This document shows positions 17,638 through 26,060 of a stretch of 64,000 bases of DNA, one piece after another (position 1 is the stretch's first letter; each line of letters starts with the position of its first letter). A program made the translations under genes and the position numbers. Location: positions 62,001 to 126,000 of the forward strand of contig NZ_JADBDS010000001.1 of assembly GCF_014873705.1 (NCBI RefSeq). Reading direction: 5' to 3'. The notes below the pieces were generated by a model that made no database searches, was not told the origin of the DNA, and saw only the letters and a list, made by a program, of their open reading frames with translations. The stretch comes from Mycobacterium sp. OAS707. Its GTDB lineage: Bacteria > Actinomycetota > Actinomycetes > Mycobacteriales > Mycobacteriaceae.

Positions 17638-19095
17638 TCAGGGACCCGTCACGATGTCAACGTCCATATCTGCCGGGCCCGCATGGGCATCAAGGCCGTC
17701 GCCGTCGGCTAGGGCGTAAGTGAAGTCGGCACCAGGGCCGCCCGCGAGGGCGGTGCTGCCGTCGCCGGTCACGCCAGCCGTGTTGTTGCTTCCGGGGCCG
17801 CCGATGTCGCCGCCCGCGACCGCGGAGCTGTTGTTGCCGTCGACCGAGGCCCAGTTCTCGTTGCCGAACGCCGCCGTGGCATCGCTGTCGATGCCGTTCG
17901 CGATAGCCGTGTTGTTGTCGCCGACGACTGCCCTCGCCAGACTGTCGTTCCCGAAGACGGAGGCCTGATTGGAGGTGCCGTTGTTCGCAGTCGCCGTGCT
18001 GTTGTCGCCGTAGACCTCCGCATAGTTCTGGTCGCCGAGGTTTGCGTCGGCGATGCTGTTGTCACCGACCACGATGGCGGTATTGCCGTCATTGCCGTCG
18101 CCGGGGCTGCCGGTGAAGGTTTGGCCGGCAAACGCTCTGCTCCCGTCACCCGTGACGGTGGCGGTGTTGTTGTCGCCGCTACCCGATGCGGCCGTGCTGT
18201 TGTTTCCCTCGACTGTGGCGACGTTGTTGTCACCGAGTTCGGCGTCCGTGTGGCTGTAGTTACCGGTGGTGATGGCCGTGTTGTCATTGCCGGCGAACGC
18301 GTGCGCTTCGCTGTTGTCGCCCATGACGGTGGCGGTGTTGCGGTCGCCCTGGCCGGCCTCGGCAACCCCGTAGTCACCCACGACGGTGGCGACGTTGTCC
18401 TCGCCTAGGACGGTGAAGGCGCCGCTGTTGTCTCCGGTGACGGTGGCCGTGTTGCCGTCGCCACCGAGCACTGTGGCCAAGCTGTGGTCGCCGGTCACGA
18501 TGGCTGTGCCGTTACTGCCCTCGTAGACATCCCCGCTATCAACGGGCACGCTTCCGGCGTATGCGCGACTGTCGTCGCCCGTGACGATGGCCGTGTTGTT
18601 CTCGCCGCCCCTGGCGACAGCAAGACTGTTGTCGCCGATGACGGTGGCGGAGTCGTTGGAGCCACTGCTGATTCCATCCGAGCTGCCTGCGGTGGCGGTG
18701 CTGTTGTTCCCGATGACGGTGGCGGTGTTGTTGCTACCCCCACTCGCAATCGCGGTGCTGTTGTCGCCTTCGACGGACGCGGTGCTGTTGGTCCCCGTCG
18801 CCGTAGCGTGGCTGTTGGTTCCGATGGCAGTGGCTCTGGCTCCGCTCCCGGCTGCAGTCGCCGACGTCAGATCGCCGCGTGCAATGGCAACCGAACCGGT
18901 GCCCGTCGCGCTGGACGTCGCGGTTCCTTTGGTGACCCGCGTCTCACCGTTAGCGGACACGCTGAAGCTCGGGCCGTTGCCATTGTCAGGGGGCTTCGCA
19001 GCGGCTGTCCACGGCGCCGTGAAAACTACTGCACCGATGCCCAATGCGACTGCAAGTCCCCCGACTCGGCCGACGTAAGCGGCGTACGACATCAT
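17638..19095 (-). CDS. Secreted beta-roll repeat protein (trimeric-autotransporter-head-like repeats)
   Basis: This 485-residue protein has a signal peptide (YVGRVGGLAVALGIGAVVF, cleavage near WTAAA-KPP at about residue 35) and is then almost wholly repeats. The unit is about 14-16 residues, of the form NTATVxGDNSxAxAxxG, for example NNTATVIGNNSTATAG and NNTAIVTGDDSRAYAG. Alternating small and polar residues with Asn/Asp-Gly turns are the hallmark of left-handed beta-rolls such as the Hep/Hag heads of YadA-type adhesins, but there is no membrane anchor or stalk. It ends in ADFTYALADGDGLDAHAGP. Tandem ATG codons at 19095 and 19092 follow GGGAGGG; TTG 19131 would extend the N-terminus. It could be a surface-exposed or released adhesin or matrix protein; its function is unknown. 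Confidence 0.82.
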   Translation of the reverse strand: MMSYAAYVGRVGGLAVALGIGAVVFTAPWTAAAKPPDNGNGPSFSVSANGETRVTKGTATSSATGTGSVAIARGDLTSATAAGSGARATAIGTNSHATATGTNSTASVEGDNSTAIASGGSNNTATVIGNNSTATAGSSDGISSGSNDSATVIGDNSLAVARGGENNTAIVTGDDSRAYAGSVPVDSGDVYEGSNGTAIVTGDHSLATVLGGDGNTATVTGDNSGAFTVLGEDNVATVVGDYGVAEAGQGDRNTATVMGDNSEAHAFAGNDNTAITTGNYSHTDAELGDNNVATVEGNNSTAASGSGDNNTATVTGDGSRAFAGQTFTGSPGDGNDGNTAIVVGDNSIADANLGDQNYAEVYGDNSTATANNGTSNQASVFGNDSLARAVVGDNNTAIANGIDSDATAAFGNENWASVDGNNSSAVAGGDIGGPGSNNTAGVTGDGSTALAGGPGADFTYALADGDGLDAHAGPADMDVDIVTGP

Positions 19096-19159
19096 CCCTC
19101 CCAGCGAGTGAAAAATGGTTGCTCGACGCAAGTATCTGCTGGTAGAAGGCTGTCAGCGC

Positions 19160-19252
19160 GGGTAGTCGGCTACCCCTTTTCGCGCGCGTCATCGGTGCCG
19201 ACTACGCCTTTTCGCGTCCGGCAGCGGAGCCGACTACGCCTTCCGCTTCGTC
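19160..19252. repeat. Three imperfect ~35 bp direct repeats at the 3' end of the LuxR-type gene
   Basis: Three copies share the core GGCTACCCCTTTTCGCG, GACTACGCCTTTTCGCG and GACTACGCCTTCCGCTTCG, each followed by a GC-rich stretch. The third copy lies over the stop codon and last codons of the LuxR-type regulator. This looks like local duplication of the gene end and may be connected with its unusual C-terminus. The copies are seen directly; their origin is inferred. Confidence 0.55.
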
Positions 19253-21795
19253 GCGCGATAACGGTGCCCTTCGACCGTGCGAATCGACACGTTCAGCCGT
19301 AGCGCAATGTCGCGATTGGAGAGTCCGCGCGCCGCCATCGCCAACACCTCGCGCTGCCTGCCGGTCAGCAGATCAGCTTCGACGGCGCGCAACGCGGGCG
19401 TGTCCATGCCACCGCTCACATCGGCCAGTTTGTGTGCCCGCGCCAGCTCGGTCAGCGCGGACCCTCTCTGATCGCGCCGTCGATAGGCGTTCGCCGCATG
19501 CGCCGCAGCGTCGACGGCGGCCGCCAGATCACCGAACTCTTCGAACATCCGGGAAGCGGCTGACAGCCCCGCCGGATCACCAGTAGCCAGCGAATCGGCG
19601 TGGGCCGCCGCGGCGGCGACCCGCGGTCCCTCGACAACGTTGCGGAGATCGCCCAGCCGCACGGCAGACGTCGAGTCACCGAATCGAGTGGCCGTTTGCA
19701 GGCACATCACTTCTTGTGCGAAATAGCCGTTGGCCCTGGCCGTTTCGGCCGCACGCCAACACCGCCCCACAGCGGCTGTCATCGCGCCTTCCGCGGCAAG
19801 CAACCAGGCCTGTGCCATCAGGCAACGCGGCTCGAGGTATCGAAACGGATTTCGCAACGCGTCTAGTTCGACGCACTCGGCAGCGGCTGTGTCCGCGTCG
19901 CCGCTTGTTGCCAGCGCCACAACGAGATCGCATCGGGACAGCACTTCACCCAATTTCACGTTCCCGATTTCGACGAAGGTGTGAATGGCCTTCTCGAGCC
20001 AGCCCATCGCGGCTCGAACCCGCCCCGCGCCGAGGTCGACGTGCCCCATGAACAGCGCTGCGTAGGCGCTCGAAGCGACCGGCGTATCCATCGTTTGGCG
20101 TGCGGTGCGATGAGCGAGCGCTTCTGCTTCGCGCAGATGGCCGGCGAATACGAGCGCCTGGATGTGATGCTCGGTAAAGCCGAACAGCATCGCAGCGGCG
20201 CCCGGCGAGCGTTCTGCCAATTGGTACCCACGATTCGCTGCGTCGGTCGCTTCCTCGCTTCTCCCGGCATAACCGCAGGCGAGTTCAAGCGCGTAGTACG
20301 CGTTCATCGCGGCCACCTCCGAAAGATCGCCGGTGAGAACGGCTTTGGCCGACTCGATGGCCCTCGACGCAGATCCATCGGCGGCTTCGACCAATGCGCG
20401 ATAGGCGATCAGCACACCGCACGCCTCGGCCGGGAGGCGCGCTTGCGCATCGTCGAGCACCTGACGCGATTGGCCGCTCATTCCCAGCACCCAATACAGG
20501 TTTGCCGCCCGGAACATCGCCAGGATTGCGAGTTGCTCGGACGTGAATCCGGCACTGAACGCCGCGGCGAGGATGCGTTCAGCCTCGGGCGCCCGCCCGA
20601 TCAGGTGCAAGGCAAAGGTGTGCAGATAGGTCGCCTCGTATGTCGGATCGGCGCGCCGTGCTTCACCCGCAAGGCGTTCTGCCAGAAGCGGATTCAGCAG
20701 TTGCATCGCTGCGCCCGCCGCCTCGGTGAAGAGTGGGCCGTTGGCGGGTAGATCTGACTCGAGCCACCACAGAGCTCGACGAAGCAACTCTTGGGTATCG
20801 CGCACGTCGCTATCGGCAACTGCGCGCACGATGCGTCCGCGGAGTTGTCGGCCCCGCATTCCACCGCTCTTCCACCGGCGGACCTCGCCGTACAGCGGGT
20901 GGCTCAGCCGCGCCACCGCAGCGGTTGCGTCGTAGTCGACAGTGATGAGCCCCCTTGTGTGAGCCTCCTCGACGGCCGACCAACCCGAGGCCTGAGCCAG
21001 CAGATCGCAGTCCAACGGTCCGGCTACGGTCAGCAGGTCGACGACGTCCGCCAGCGGCTCCGAGAGAGAGCCCATCTGCGACGTCACGAGATCCGCCAGC
21101 TCTGTGGAGGCCAACGCGTCGCCGTGCCACTCCCACACGCCCTTCTCGCGGGACCAGCGCTGGCGGGCCATTTCCTGGTCGATGAGATGGCGCAGGAACA
21201 GAACGTTGCCGTCGGTCAGATGCCACAGTTTCTCGAAGGAACTCGGAGCGACCGGCCCGTTGAGCACCAGTCTCACAAGCCGATCGCACTCCTGGCGCGT
21301 CAGCGCTGCCAACTGGATGCGTTCGAGGTAGGAGTCCTTCCACAAAGCGGTGATCGCGTCTGGCGTCGCTTCCCGATTTCTCACGGTGACAACGACTTTC
21401 GCGAGCTCACGGTGGACCAGTTGGTGCACCACGAACGCGGAGAGGTCGTCGAGTTGATGAGCGTCGTCCACGCCCACCACGACCCTGCGGCCGTGCGGGC
21501 TGGCGGTCAGGGTGTCGACGACGCTGCGCACCAGCATGGTGGGATCCGACCCGGCCTCGCGGATCCATTCGGAGAACGCGCCAAGCGGCAGCGTGCGACC
21601 TGACCTGCTGGCAACGACCCACCGCGTCTCGCAACGGTCGGAAACGGCGGTCAGGACTTCTCGCGCCAGCCGGCTTTTGCCAACTCCGGCTTCGCCGGCA
21701 ATCACCACCCCCGACGAGGAGCCGGTACCGATCAACCTCGCGACGATCTGCGCGGTCTCACCCCCGCGGCCAGTGAATGGCCAGTCTTTCGCCAC
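19234..21795 (-). CDS. Large LuxR-family (LAL/STAND-type) ATPase transcriptional regulator, short C-terminus
   Basis: This 853-residue regulator begins with an AAA/STAND ATPase domain: Walker A GEAGVGKSRLAREVL at about residues 34-48 and Walker B VVVGVDDAHQLDDLS. A helical TPR-like middle (about 380-780) is rich in Ala/Leu/Arg repeats, and a LuxR-type helix-turn-helix ends the protein (LLTGRQREVLAMAARGLSN, DIALRLNVSIRTVEGH). The usual HTH continues past the recognition helix with a further helix (roughly KLGVxSRxEL); here it stops after YRATKRKA. The DNA-binding helix pair is present, but the final dimer-contacting helix is missing. Mycobacteria carry several such proteins, some with an N-terminal cyclase domain, which is absent here. 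The target is unknown; the secreted beta-roll gene just downstream on the same strand is a candidate. Confidence 0.87.
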   Translation of the reverse strand: MAKDWPFTGRGGETAQIVARLIGTGSSSGVVIAGEAGVGKSRLAREVLTAVSDRCETRWVVASRSGRTLPLGAFSEWIREAGSDPTMLVRSVVDTLTASPHGRRVVVGVDDAHQLDDLSAFVVHQLVHRELAKVVVTVRNREATPDAITALWKDSYLERIQLAALTRQECDRLVRLVLNGPVAPSSFEKLWHLTDGNVLFLRHLIDQEMARQRWSREKGVWEWHGDALASTELADLVTSQMGSLSEPLADVVDLLTVAGPLDCDLLAQASGWSAVEEAHTRGLITVDYDATAAVARLSHPLYGEVRRWKSGGMRGRQLRGRIVRAVADSDVRDTQELLRRALWWLESDLPANGPLFTEAAGAAMQLLNPLLAERLAGEARRADPTYEATYLHTFALHLIGRAPEAERILAAAFSAGFTSEQLAILAMFRAANLYWVLGMSGQSRQVLDDAQARLPAEACGVLIAYRALVEAADGSASRAIESAKAVLTGDLSEVAAMNAYYALELACGYAGRSEEATDAANRGYQLAERSPGAAAMLFGFTEHHIQALVFAGHLREAEALAHRTARQTMDTPVASSAYAALFMGHVDLGAGRVRAAMGWLEKAIHTFVEIGNVKLGEVLSRCDLVVALATSGDADTAAAECVELDALRNPFRYLEPRCLMAQAWLLAAEGAMTAAVGRCWRAAETARANGYFAQEVMCLQTATRFGDSTSAVRLGDLRNVVEGPRVAAAAAHADSLATGDPAGLSAASRMFEEFGDLAAAVDAAAHAANAYRRRDQRGSALTELARAHKLADVSGGMDTPALRAVEADLLTGRQREVLAMAARGLSNRDIALRLNVSIRTVEGHRYRATKRKA

Positions 21796-21847
21796 GCGTC
21801 AATAGTAGAAACGCCGATCAGCACAGGAAGAGCGATTGGCTGTCTGC

Positions 21848-22762
21848 TCACCATTGCCCGAGCAAATTTTCCCCGCGGCCGTCTCCCGCGCGAAGCAGCC
21901 GCCGGGCCCTAGCGACCAGCTCGCGGGCGGCCGGGCTCATCGGGCCGCCCGACCGCCAGGCCAGCACCAGGCGGCCCCGCAGCTGCGGAACGATGTTGAG
22001 TGCGTGGAGTCCGTCCCGGCCGCGCGGCACCGATGCAGGCACGATCGCGACACCCAGCGCCCGTTCGGCCAGGTCCGCCAGCGCCACCGGGGTGCTCGCC
22101 TCGAACGCGATTCGTGGCGTTACCCCGGCCTTGGCGCACGCGATGTCGAACTGATGGCGGATGCCCGCCCCGACGGGCAGCGCGATGAGCTGACGGTCGG
22201 CCAGATCACGCAGGCGGATGGTCTTGCGCGACGCCAACTCGTCGCGGGGTGACACCACGGCCTGAATCGCCTCGTCGGTGACGACCTCCACGGCGAGGCC
22301 TTCCGGTCGCTCGTCAGGCCCGACCGAGACGATCGCTGCGTCCAGCCGTCCTGCGCGCACATTTTCGATCAGCGCATCGGAAGTGTCTGTGCTGAGCGTG
22401 ATTTCGACCTGCGGATGGTCGGCGTGAAAGTCCGCCAGCAGCGAAGGGATGTCAACACTGTGTGAGGTCACCGTGCCGATCGTGACCGTGCCGCGCACCA
22501 ATTGGGTCAGCTCGTCGACAGCGACGTGCATATCGGCGACCGCGGCAAGGGCGGCCCTGGCAAACGGCAGTGCGGCCTCACCCGCGGCAGTCAAGCGCAC
22601 TGTGCGACGCGACCGATCCAGCAACGGTTGGCCGAGTTCGCGTTCTAGCCGCTGGATCTGGGCGCTGACGGCCGGTTGCGCGACGTGGATGCGCTGGGCG
22701 GCGCGGGTGAAGTTGGCCTCCTCCGCGACGGCGACGAAGTATTCGAGCTGCCGCAGTTCCAT
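21848..22762 (-). CDS. LysR-family transcriptional regulator
   Basis: This 304-residue LysR regulator starts at ATG 22762 (ELRQLEYFVAVAEEANFTRA), giving the canonical N-terminus. The winged HTH spans residues 1-60 (AAQRIHVAQPAVSAQIQRLE, GQPLLDRSRRTVRLTAAG). The effector-binding domain runs from about 90 to the end (GTVTIGTVTSHSVDIPSLL, RLDAAIVSVGPDERPEGL). It diverges from the flavin monooxygenase gene across 70 bp, the standard layout of a LysR regulator and its target. In that gap the hexamer TTATAG occurs twice as a direct repeat about 31 bp apart. The likely inducer is a substrate of the adjacent oxygenase/hydrolase pair. Confidence 0.93.
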   Translation of the reverse strand: MELRQLEYFVAVAEEANFTRAAQRIHVAQPAVSAQIQRLERELGQPLLDRSRRTVRLTAAGEAALPFARAALAAVADMHVAVDELTQLVRGTVTIGTVTSHSVDIPSLLADFHADHPQVEITLSTDTSDALIENVRAGRLDAAIVSVGPDERPEGLAVEVVTDEAIQAVVSPRDELASRKTIRLRDLADRQLIALPVGAGIRHQFDIACAKAGVTPRIAFEASTPVALADLAERALGVAIVPASVPRGRDGLHALNIVPQLRGRLVLAWRSGGPMSPAARELVARARRLLRAGDGRGENLLGQW

Positions 22763-22832
22763 AAGCAATGATTATAGTTTCTGGGTTCGATTGATATTGG
22801 ACTTATAGCTTGCGCTTTACCACCCTGGAGGC

Positions 22833-23972
22833 ATGACTGATGTATTGATTGCCGGCGGCGGTATCGGCGGACTGACCGCCGCTTTGACATTGCATGCCCG
22901 CGGCATCGATCCGATTGTCCTCGAACGCGCGTCGCAGCTACGGCCATTGGGCGTCGGCATCAACCTGCTGCCGCACGCCGTGAGCGAGCTCTACACACTC
23001 GGCCTCGGCGAAAAGCTGGCGCAAAAGGCCGTCGCGCCCACCTCGATCTCGTACTACGACACCGACGGCGAATTGCTGTTCTGTGAGCCGCGCGGCATCG
23101 ACGGCGGCTACGGCTATCCGCAGTACTCGGTGCACCGCGGCGAGTTGCAGTTGCTGCTGCTGTCGGCATTACGAGAACGGCTGGGCGCCAATGCCGTTCG
23201 CACCGGCGCTCAAGTAGACGGGTTTGACGAGACGGCCGACGGCGTGCGGGTGCACACCTCGGCGGGAGAATTCACGGCCGACGCGCTGATAGGCGCCGAC
23301 GGCATCCATTCGGCGGTGCGTGCGCAGTTGCACCCCGGTCCCGACCCGCTGCTCTGGTCGGGCGTGCGGATGTTTCGCGGCGCCGCTGCCGGTGACTTCC
23401 TCGACGGCGCCACGATGGTGATCGTCAAGGACCCCGACGGAATCGACCTCGTCACATATCCGATCGGCGGCGGCCTGATCAACTGGGTGGTGATGATGCC
23501 GCAGGCAGACCCGCGGCCGTTGCCCGGCGACGCGAAATGGAATCAACCAGGTGACCGCACGGCGATCGTGGCGCACCTGAAGCGCTGGAAGTTGGGCTTC
23601 CTCGACGCCGCCGATCTGGTACGACGCACCGACTCTGTACTGGAGTATCCGATGGTCGACCGCGACGTGCTGCCGTGGTGGGGTCGCGGCCGGGTGACGC
23701 TGCTCGGCGACGCCGCACACCCAATGTATCCCGTTGGCGCCAACGGTGGTTCGCAGGCGATCGTCGATGCGCGGGTGCTGGCCGACGAGCTGGCGCGTGA
23801 CGTCGTCGACGGGCTGCGATCCTACGAGGACATCCGCCGTCCCGAAACGGCCGACGTGGTGACCGCCAATCGCGACATGCACGCCACCGGCGCCACCCAA
23901 CGTCCGGAGGATCTCGCGAAGGTGACGGGCAAGTACCGCGTCGACACCCGAGCCGACGAGGTGAAGCGATGA
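22833..23972 (+). CDS. FAD-dependent class A monooxygenase
   Basis: This 379-residue flavin hydroxylase of the p-hydroxybenzoate hydroxylase fold has the dinucleotide motif VLIAGGGIGGLTAALTLHARG at the start, the GADGIHSAVRAQL (DG) motif at about residues 153-165, and the GD motif VTLLGDAAHPMYPVGANGG at about 288-306. These enzymes use NAD(P)H and oxygen to hydroxylate aromatic or similar rings. CTGGAGG lies well placed before ATG 22833. The gene overlaps the next hydrolase by 4 bp (ATGA) and faces its probable LysR regulator. The combined context suggests a short catabolic or detoxification route; the substrate cannot be deduced. Confidence 0.93.
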   Translation: MTDVLIAGGGIGGLTAALTLHARGIDPIVLERASQLRPLGVGINLLPHAVSELYTLGLGEKLAQKAVAPTSISYYDTDGELLFCEPRGIDGGYGYPQYSVHRGELQLLLLSALRERLGANAVRTGAQVDGFDETADGVRVHTSAGEFTADALIGADGIHSAVRAQLHPGPDPLLWSGVRMFRGAAAGDFLDGATMVIVKDPDGIDLVTYPIGGGLINWVVMMPQADPRPLPGDAKWNQPGDRTAIVAHLKRWKLGFLDAADLVRRTDSVLEYPMVDRDVLPWWGRGRVTLLGDAAHPMYPVGANGGSQAIVDARVLADELARDVVDGLRSYEDIRRPETADVVTANRDMHATGATQRPEDLAKVTGKYRVDTRADEVKR

Positions 23973-24634
23973 CCACCTACGTGTTGGTGCCAGGGGCCTG
24001 CCACGGCGCGTGGTGCTTCGACGATCTCGCCGAAGGCCTTCGCGCCCAAGGGCATCGGGTGCTCGCCGTGACGCTGACAGGCATCGCGGAGCGCGCCCAT
24101 CTGCTGCACGCCGGCGTGAACCTCGACACCCATGTCACCGACGTGCTGGCCGAGCTGGCGGTGCACGATGTCAGCGACGCGGTGCTCGTCGGGCACAGTT
24201 ACGGTGGAATGGTGATCACCGCGGTCGCGGATCATGTTCCGCAACAGGTTAATTCGCTGATCTACCTCGATGCGTTCGTCCCGCGCGACGGCGAGTCGTG
24301 CTGGAAACTGACCACCGACGACCAGCGCGAGTGGTACACCTCGGTTGATGCGACCGGCTACGGCGTGCCGCCGCTGCCGTTCTTCGACGAACGCGCCACC
24401 GCTCATCCACTGGCCTCGTTGATGCAGCCGGCCCGGATGACAGGAGACCTGTCCCGGTTCGATCGACGGGTATACGTCTGCGCCGCCAAATGGGAAGGCC
24501 AGTCACCGTTCGCCGCGACGTTCGAGCGGGTGCGCCGCGATCCGACATGGACCACGCACGTGCTCGACGGTGCGCACAACCTGATGCGCGACTGCCCCGA
24601 CGACCTGCTGCGGATCCTGTTGGACTGTGCCTAG
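23969..24634 (+). CDS. Alpha/beta hydrolase
   Basis: This 221-residue hydrolase of the hydroxynitrile-lyase/esterase subgroup has the oxyanion region YVLVPGACHGAWCFDDLAEG, the nucleophile elbow VLVGHSYGGMV with Ser at about residue 78, LIYLDAFVPRDGES, and the C-terminal catalytic His in VLDGAHNLMRDCPDDLL. It overlaps the monooxygenase gene by 4 bp and was probably recruited to act on the hydroxylated product, for example by ester or carbon-carbon bond hydrolysis. Its stop codon interlocks with that of the convergent gene in a CTAG tetranucleotide (24631-24634). Confidence 0.92.
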   Translation: MTTYVLVPGACHGAWCFDDLAEGLRAQGHRVLAVTLTGIAERAHLLHAGVNLDTHVTDVLAELAVHDVSDAVLVGHSYGGMVITAVADHVPQQVNSLIYLDAFVPRDGESCWKLTTDDQREWYTSVDATGYGVPPLPFFDERATAHPLASLMQPARMTGDLSRFDRRVYVCAAKWEGQSPFAATFERVRRDPTWTTHVLDGAHNLMRDCPDDLLRILLDCA

Positions 24635-25074
24635 CCGCCGAGCTGACCCGTGCGGATCCAGTCGATCGCCATGTCGACCGGGTTCTGCGGGTCGACGGAC
24701 ACAGCGAGCTTTGCGCCTGGCTGCACCCGCGCGATGTGCATTTGCGCCACGACCTCGTCGAATACCGCCCCGTACTGCGGAGTGCGATCGTCGCGCACCA
24801 CGCTGCCCTGGATCCGCAGCACCGGCGACATGTTCATGTAGGACCCGACCTGCCAGACACCCTCGACGGTGAGGGTGGCGGGCAGGCCGGCGCCGTTGGT
24901 CAACTGCGAATGCCGCATCATCTTCATGCCGATCTCGGCGGCGTCGGCCGCCTCGTGCATCCGGTTGGGGATGTTCCCGATCTGGCCGAAGAACGACGAC
25001 GGCCGTCCTTGCGATTCCAGGTACTGCTTGTTGGCGTCGTACATCCGCGCCCAGTCCTTGAATGGGTTGGGCAT
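24631..25074 (-). CDS. Conserved hypothetical protein (147 aa)
   Basis: This 147-residue soluble protein has no signal peptide. It starts at ATG 25074 (PNPFKDWARMYDANKQYLES); longer readings run into the upstream gene. The N-terminal half is helical (EAADAAEIGMKMMRHSQL), and the second half is beta-rich with VLRIQGSVVRDDRTPQYGAVF and ARVQPGAKLAVSVDPQNP. The last segment resembles short strand-turn modules in other actinobacterial proteins of unknown role. It follows a second unknown gene by 16 bp and forms an operon with it, transcribed away from a KstR-like box. I do not recognise a function; a link with lipid or sterol metabolism is possible from the context only. Confidence 0.7.
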   Translation of the reverse strand: MPNPFKDWARMYDANKQYLESQGRPSSFFGQIGNIPNRMHEAADAAEIGMKMMRHSQLTNGAGLPATLTVEGVWQVGSYMNMSPVLRIQGSVVRDDRTPQYGAVFDEVVAQMHIARVQPGAKLAVSVDPQNPVDMAIDWIRTGQLGG

Positions 25075-25090
25075 CTCGATCAGTCCCTGC

Positions 25091-25471
25091 TCAGTAACCG
25101 AGGAGCTTGCGGAACTGCTGCCCGACGGCCATCGACTGGCCCATCCGCTGCACCCAGCCGTCGAGCGCGGCCTTGGTGTCGGTGGGGCTCCAGCCACGCT
25201 CCTGGGCGAGGGTGATCATGCCGGCCTCGTCATTGATGCCGCGGGCCTGCGCCTGGCGGGCAAGCTCGGCGTAATCCTGCAGCGAGATGCCGTTGATGGG
25301 CTGCCAAATCGGGTCGTCCCCAGCGACCGAGCGCGTCGACGGCCCTCCCAGGATGGCCGGGTCGATCGGGCCGGCACCCTGGACGTGCACCATGCCATCA
25401 CCCTGCGCAGGCTGGGCGAACGCCTGCTGTGCCTGCTGCGCTGCCTTCTTCGCCTTGTCGAACAGTCCCAT
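25091..25471 (-). CDS. Conserved hypothetical protein (126 aa)
   Basis: This 126-residue protein starts at ATG 25471 (GLFDKAKKAAQQAQQAFAQP), with a Gln/Ala-rich amphipathic helix that could be a short coiled coil. The middle holds VQGAGPIDPAILGG, and the C-terminal part has two helical repeats ending in QRMGQSMAVGQQFRKLLGY. It has no catalytic motif, signal or membrane segment. It is the first gene of a two-gene operon divergent from the DUF35-thiolase pair, with the start 102 bp from a near-perfect KstR-like palindrome. I can give no function; it may act with the downstream 147-residue protein. Confidence 0.72.
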   Translation of the reverse strand: MGLFDKAKKAAQQAQQAFAQPAQGDGMVHVQGAGPIDPAILGGPSTRSVAGDDPIWQPINGISLQDYAELARQAQARGINDEAGMITLAQERGWSPTDTKAALDGWVQRMGQSMAVGQQFRKLLGY

Positions 25472-25572
25472 CGATGTCTCCCAATCTTCCGTCCGCCGCC
25501 ATGCTTGGCGTCGCATCACCTCAAGTACAGGCGGCGGCCACGACTACCGATCCCAACATCGCATCGGAAGGC

Positions 25573-25596
25573 GAAACTGGAACACGTTTCAGTTTC
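25573..25596. promoter_or_regulatory. KstR-like operator between divergent genes
   Basis: The arms GAAACTGGAAC and GTTTCAGTTTC flank a central AC and match each other at 10 of 11 positions. The inner 14 bases (25578-25591) fit the published KstR consensus TnnAACnnGTTnnA exactly. KstR represses cholesterol catabolism and related genes, and in M. tuberculosis the homologous Rv1628c-Rv1627c pair is, to my recollection, part of that regulon. It lies 27 bp before the GTG of the DUF35 gene and 102 bp before the divergent hypothetical gene. Confidence 0.75.
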
Positions 25597-25622
25597 GTCC
25601 TTCGACTCGGTACGCTGACCGC

Positions 25623-26060
25623 GTGTCAGCTTCTACTCAACCCGCGATCGACGGCTGGTTCGCCACCGACGGATCCGGAGCGCCGTATCTGATCGGCGGC
25701 AAGTGTCATCAATGCGGAACGTATGTGTTTCCGCCTCGGGCCAACAACTGTCCCAACCCCGCCTGCGATGGTGACGAGTTGGCGCAGGTGCCGTTGTCGC
25801 GGCGCGGCACGCTCTGGAGCTACACCGAGAACCGCTATGCCCCGCCGCCGCCGTATCCGTCGCCGGATCCGTTCGAGCCGTTCGCCGTCGCGGCCGTGCA
25901 ACTGGCCGACGAGGGCCTGATTGTGCTCGGCAAGGTTGTCGAGGGCACGCTGGCCGCGGATCTGAAGGTCGGCATGGAGATGGAACTGACCACCATGCCG
26001 CTGTTCGTCGACGACGACGGCGTCGAGCGCATCGTCTACGCCTGGAGGATCCCATCATGA
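25623..26060 (+). CDS. DUF35 OB-fold/Zn-ribbon acyl-CoA-associated protein (Rv1628c-type)
   Basis: This 145-residue partner protein has an N-terminal rubredoxin-like zinc ribbon (GKCHQCGTYVFPPRANNCPNP, with Cys-x2-Cys and Cys-x4-Cys pairs) followed by an OB fold (RGTLWSYTENRYAPPPPYP, PFAVAAVQLADEGLIVLGKV). DUF35 proteins pair with thiolase-like lipid-transfer proteins or act as hydratases with MaoC partners in steroid side-chain degradation. The start is GTG 25623. It overlaps the thiolase-like gene by 4 bp (ATGA). A KstR-like operator just upstream suggests induction by cholesterol-derived CoA thioesters. Confidence 0.9.
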   Translation: MSASTQPAIDGWFATDGSGAPYLIGGKCHQCGTYVFPPRANNCPNPACDGDELAQVPLSRRGTLWSYTENRYAPPPPYPSPDPFEPFAVAAVQLADEGLIVLGKVVEGTLAADLKVGMEMELTTMPLFVDDDGVERIVYAWRIPS

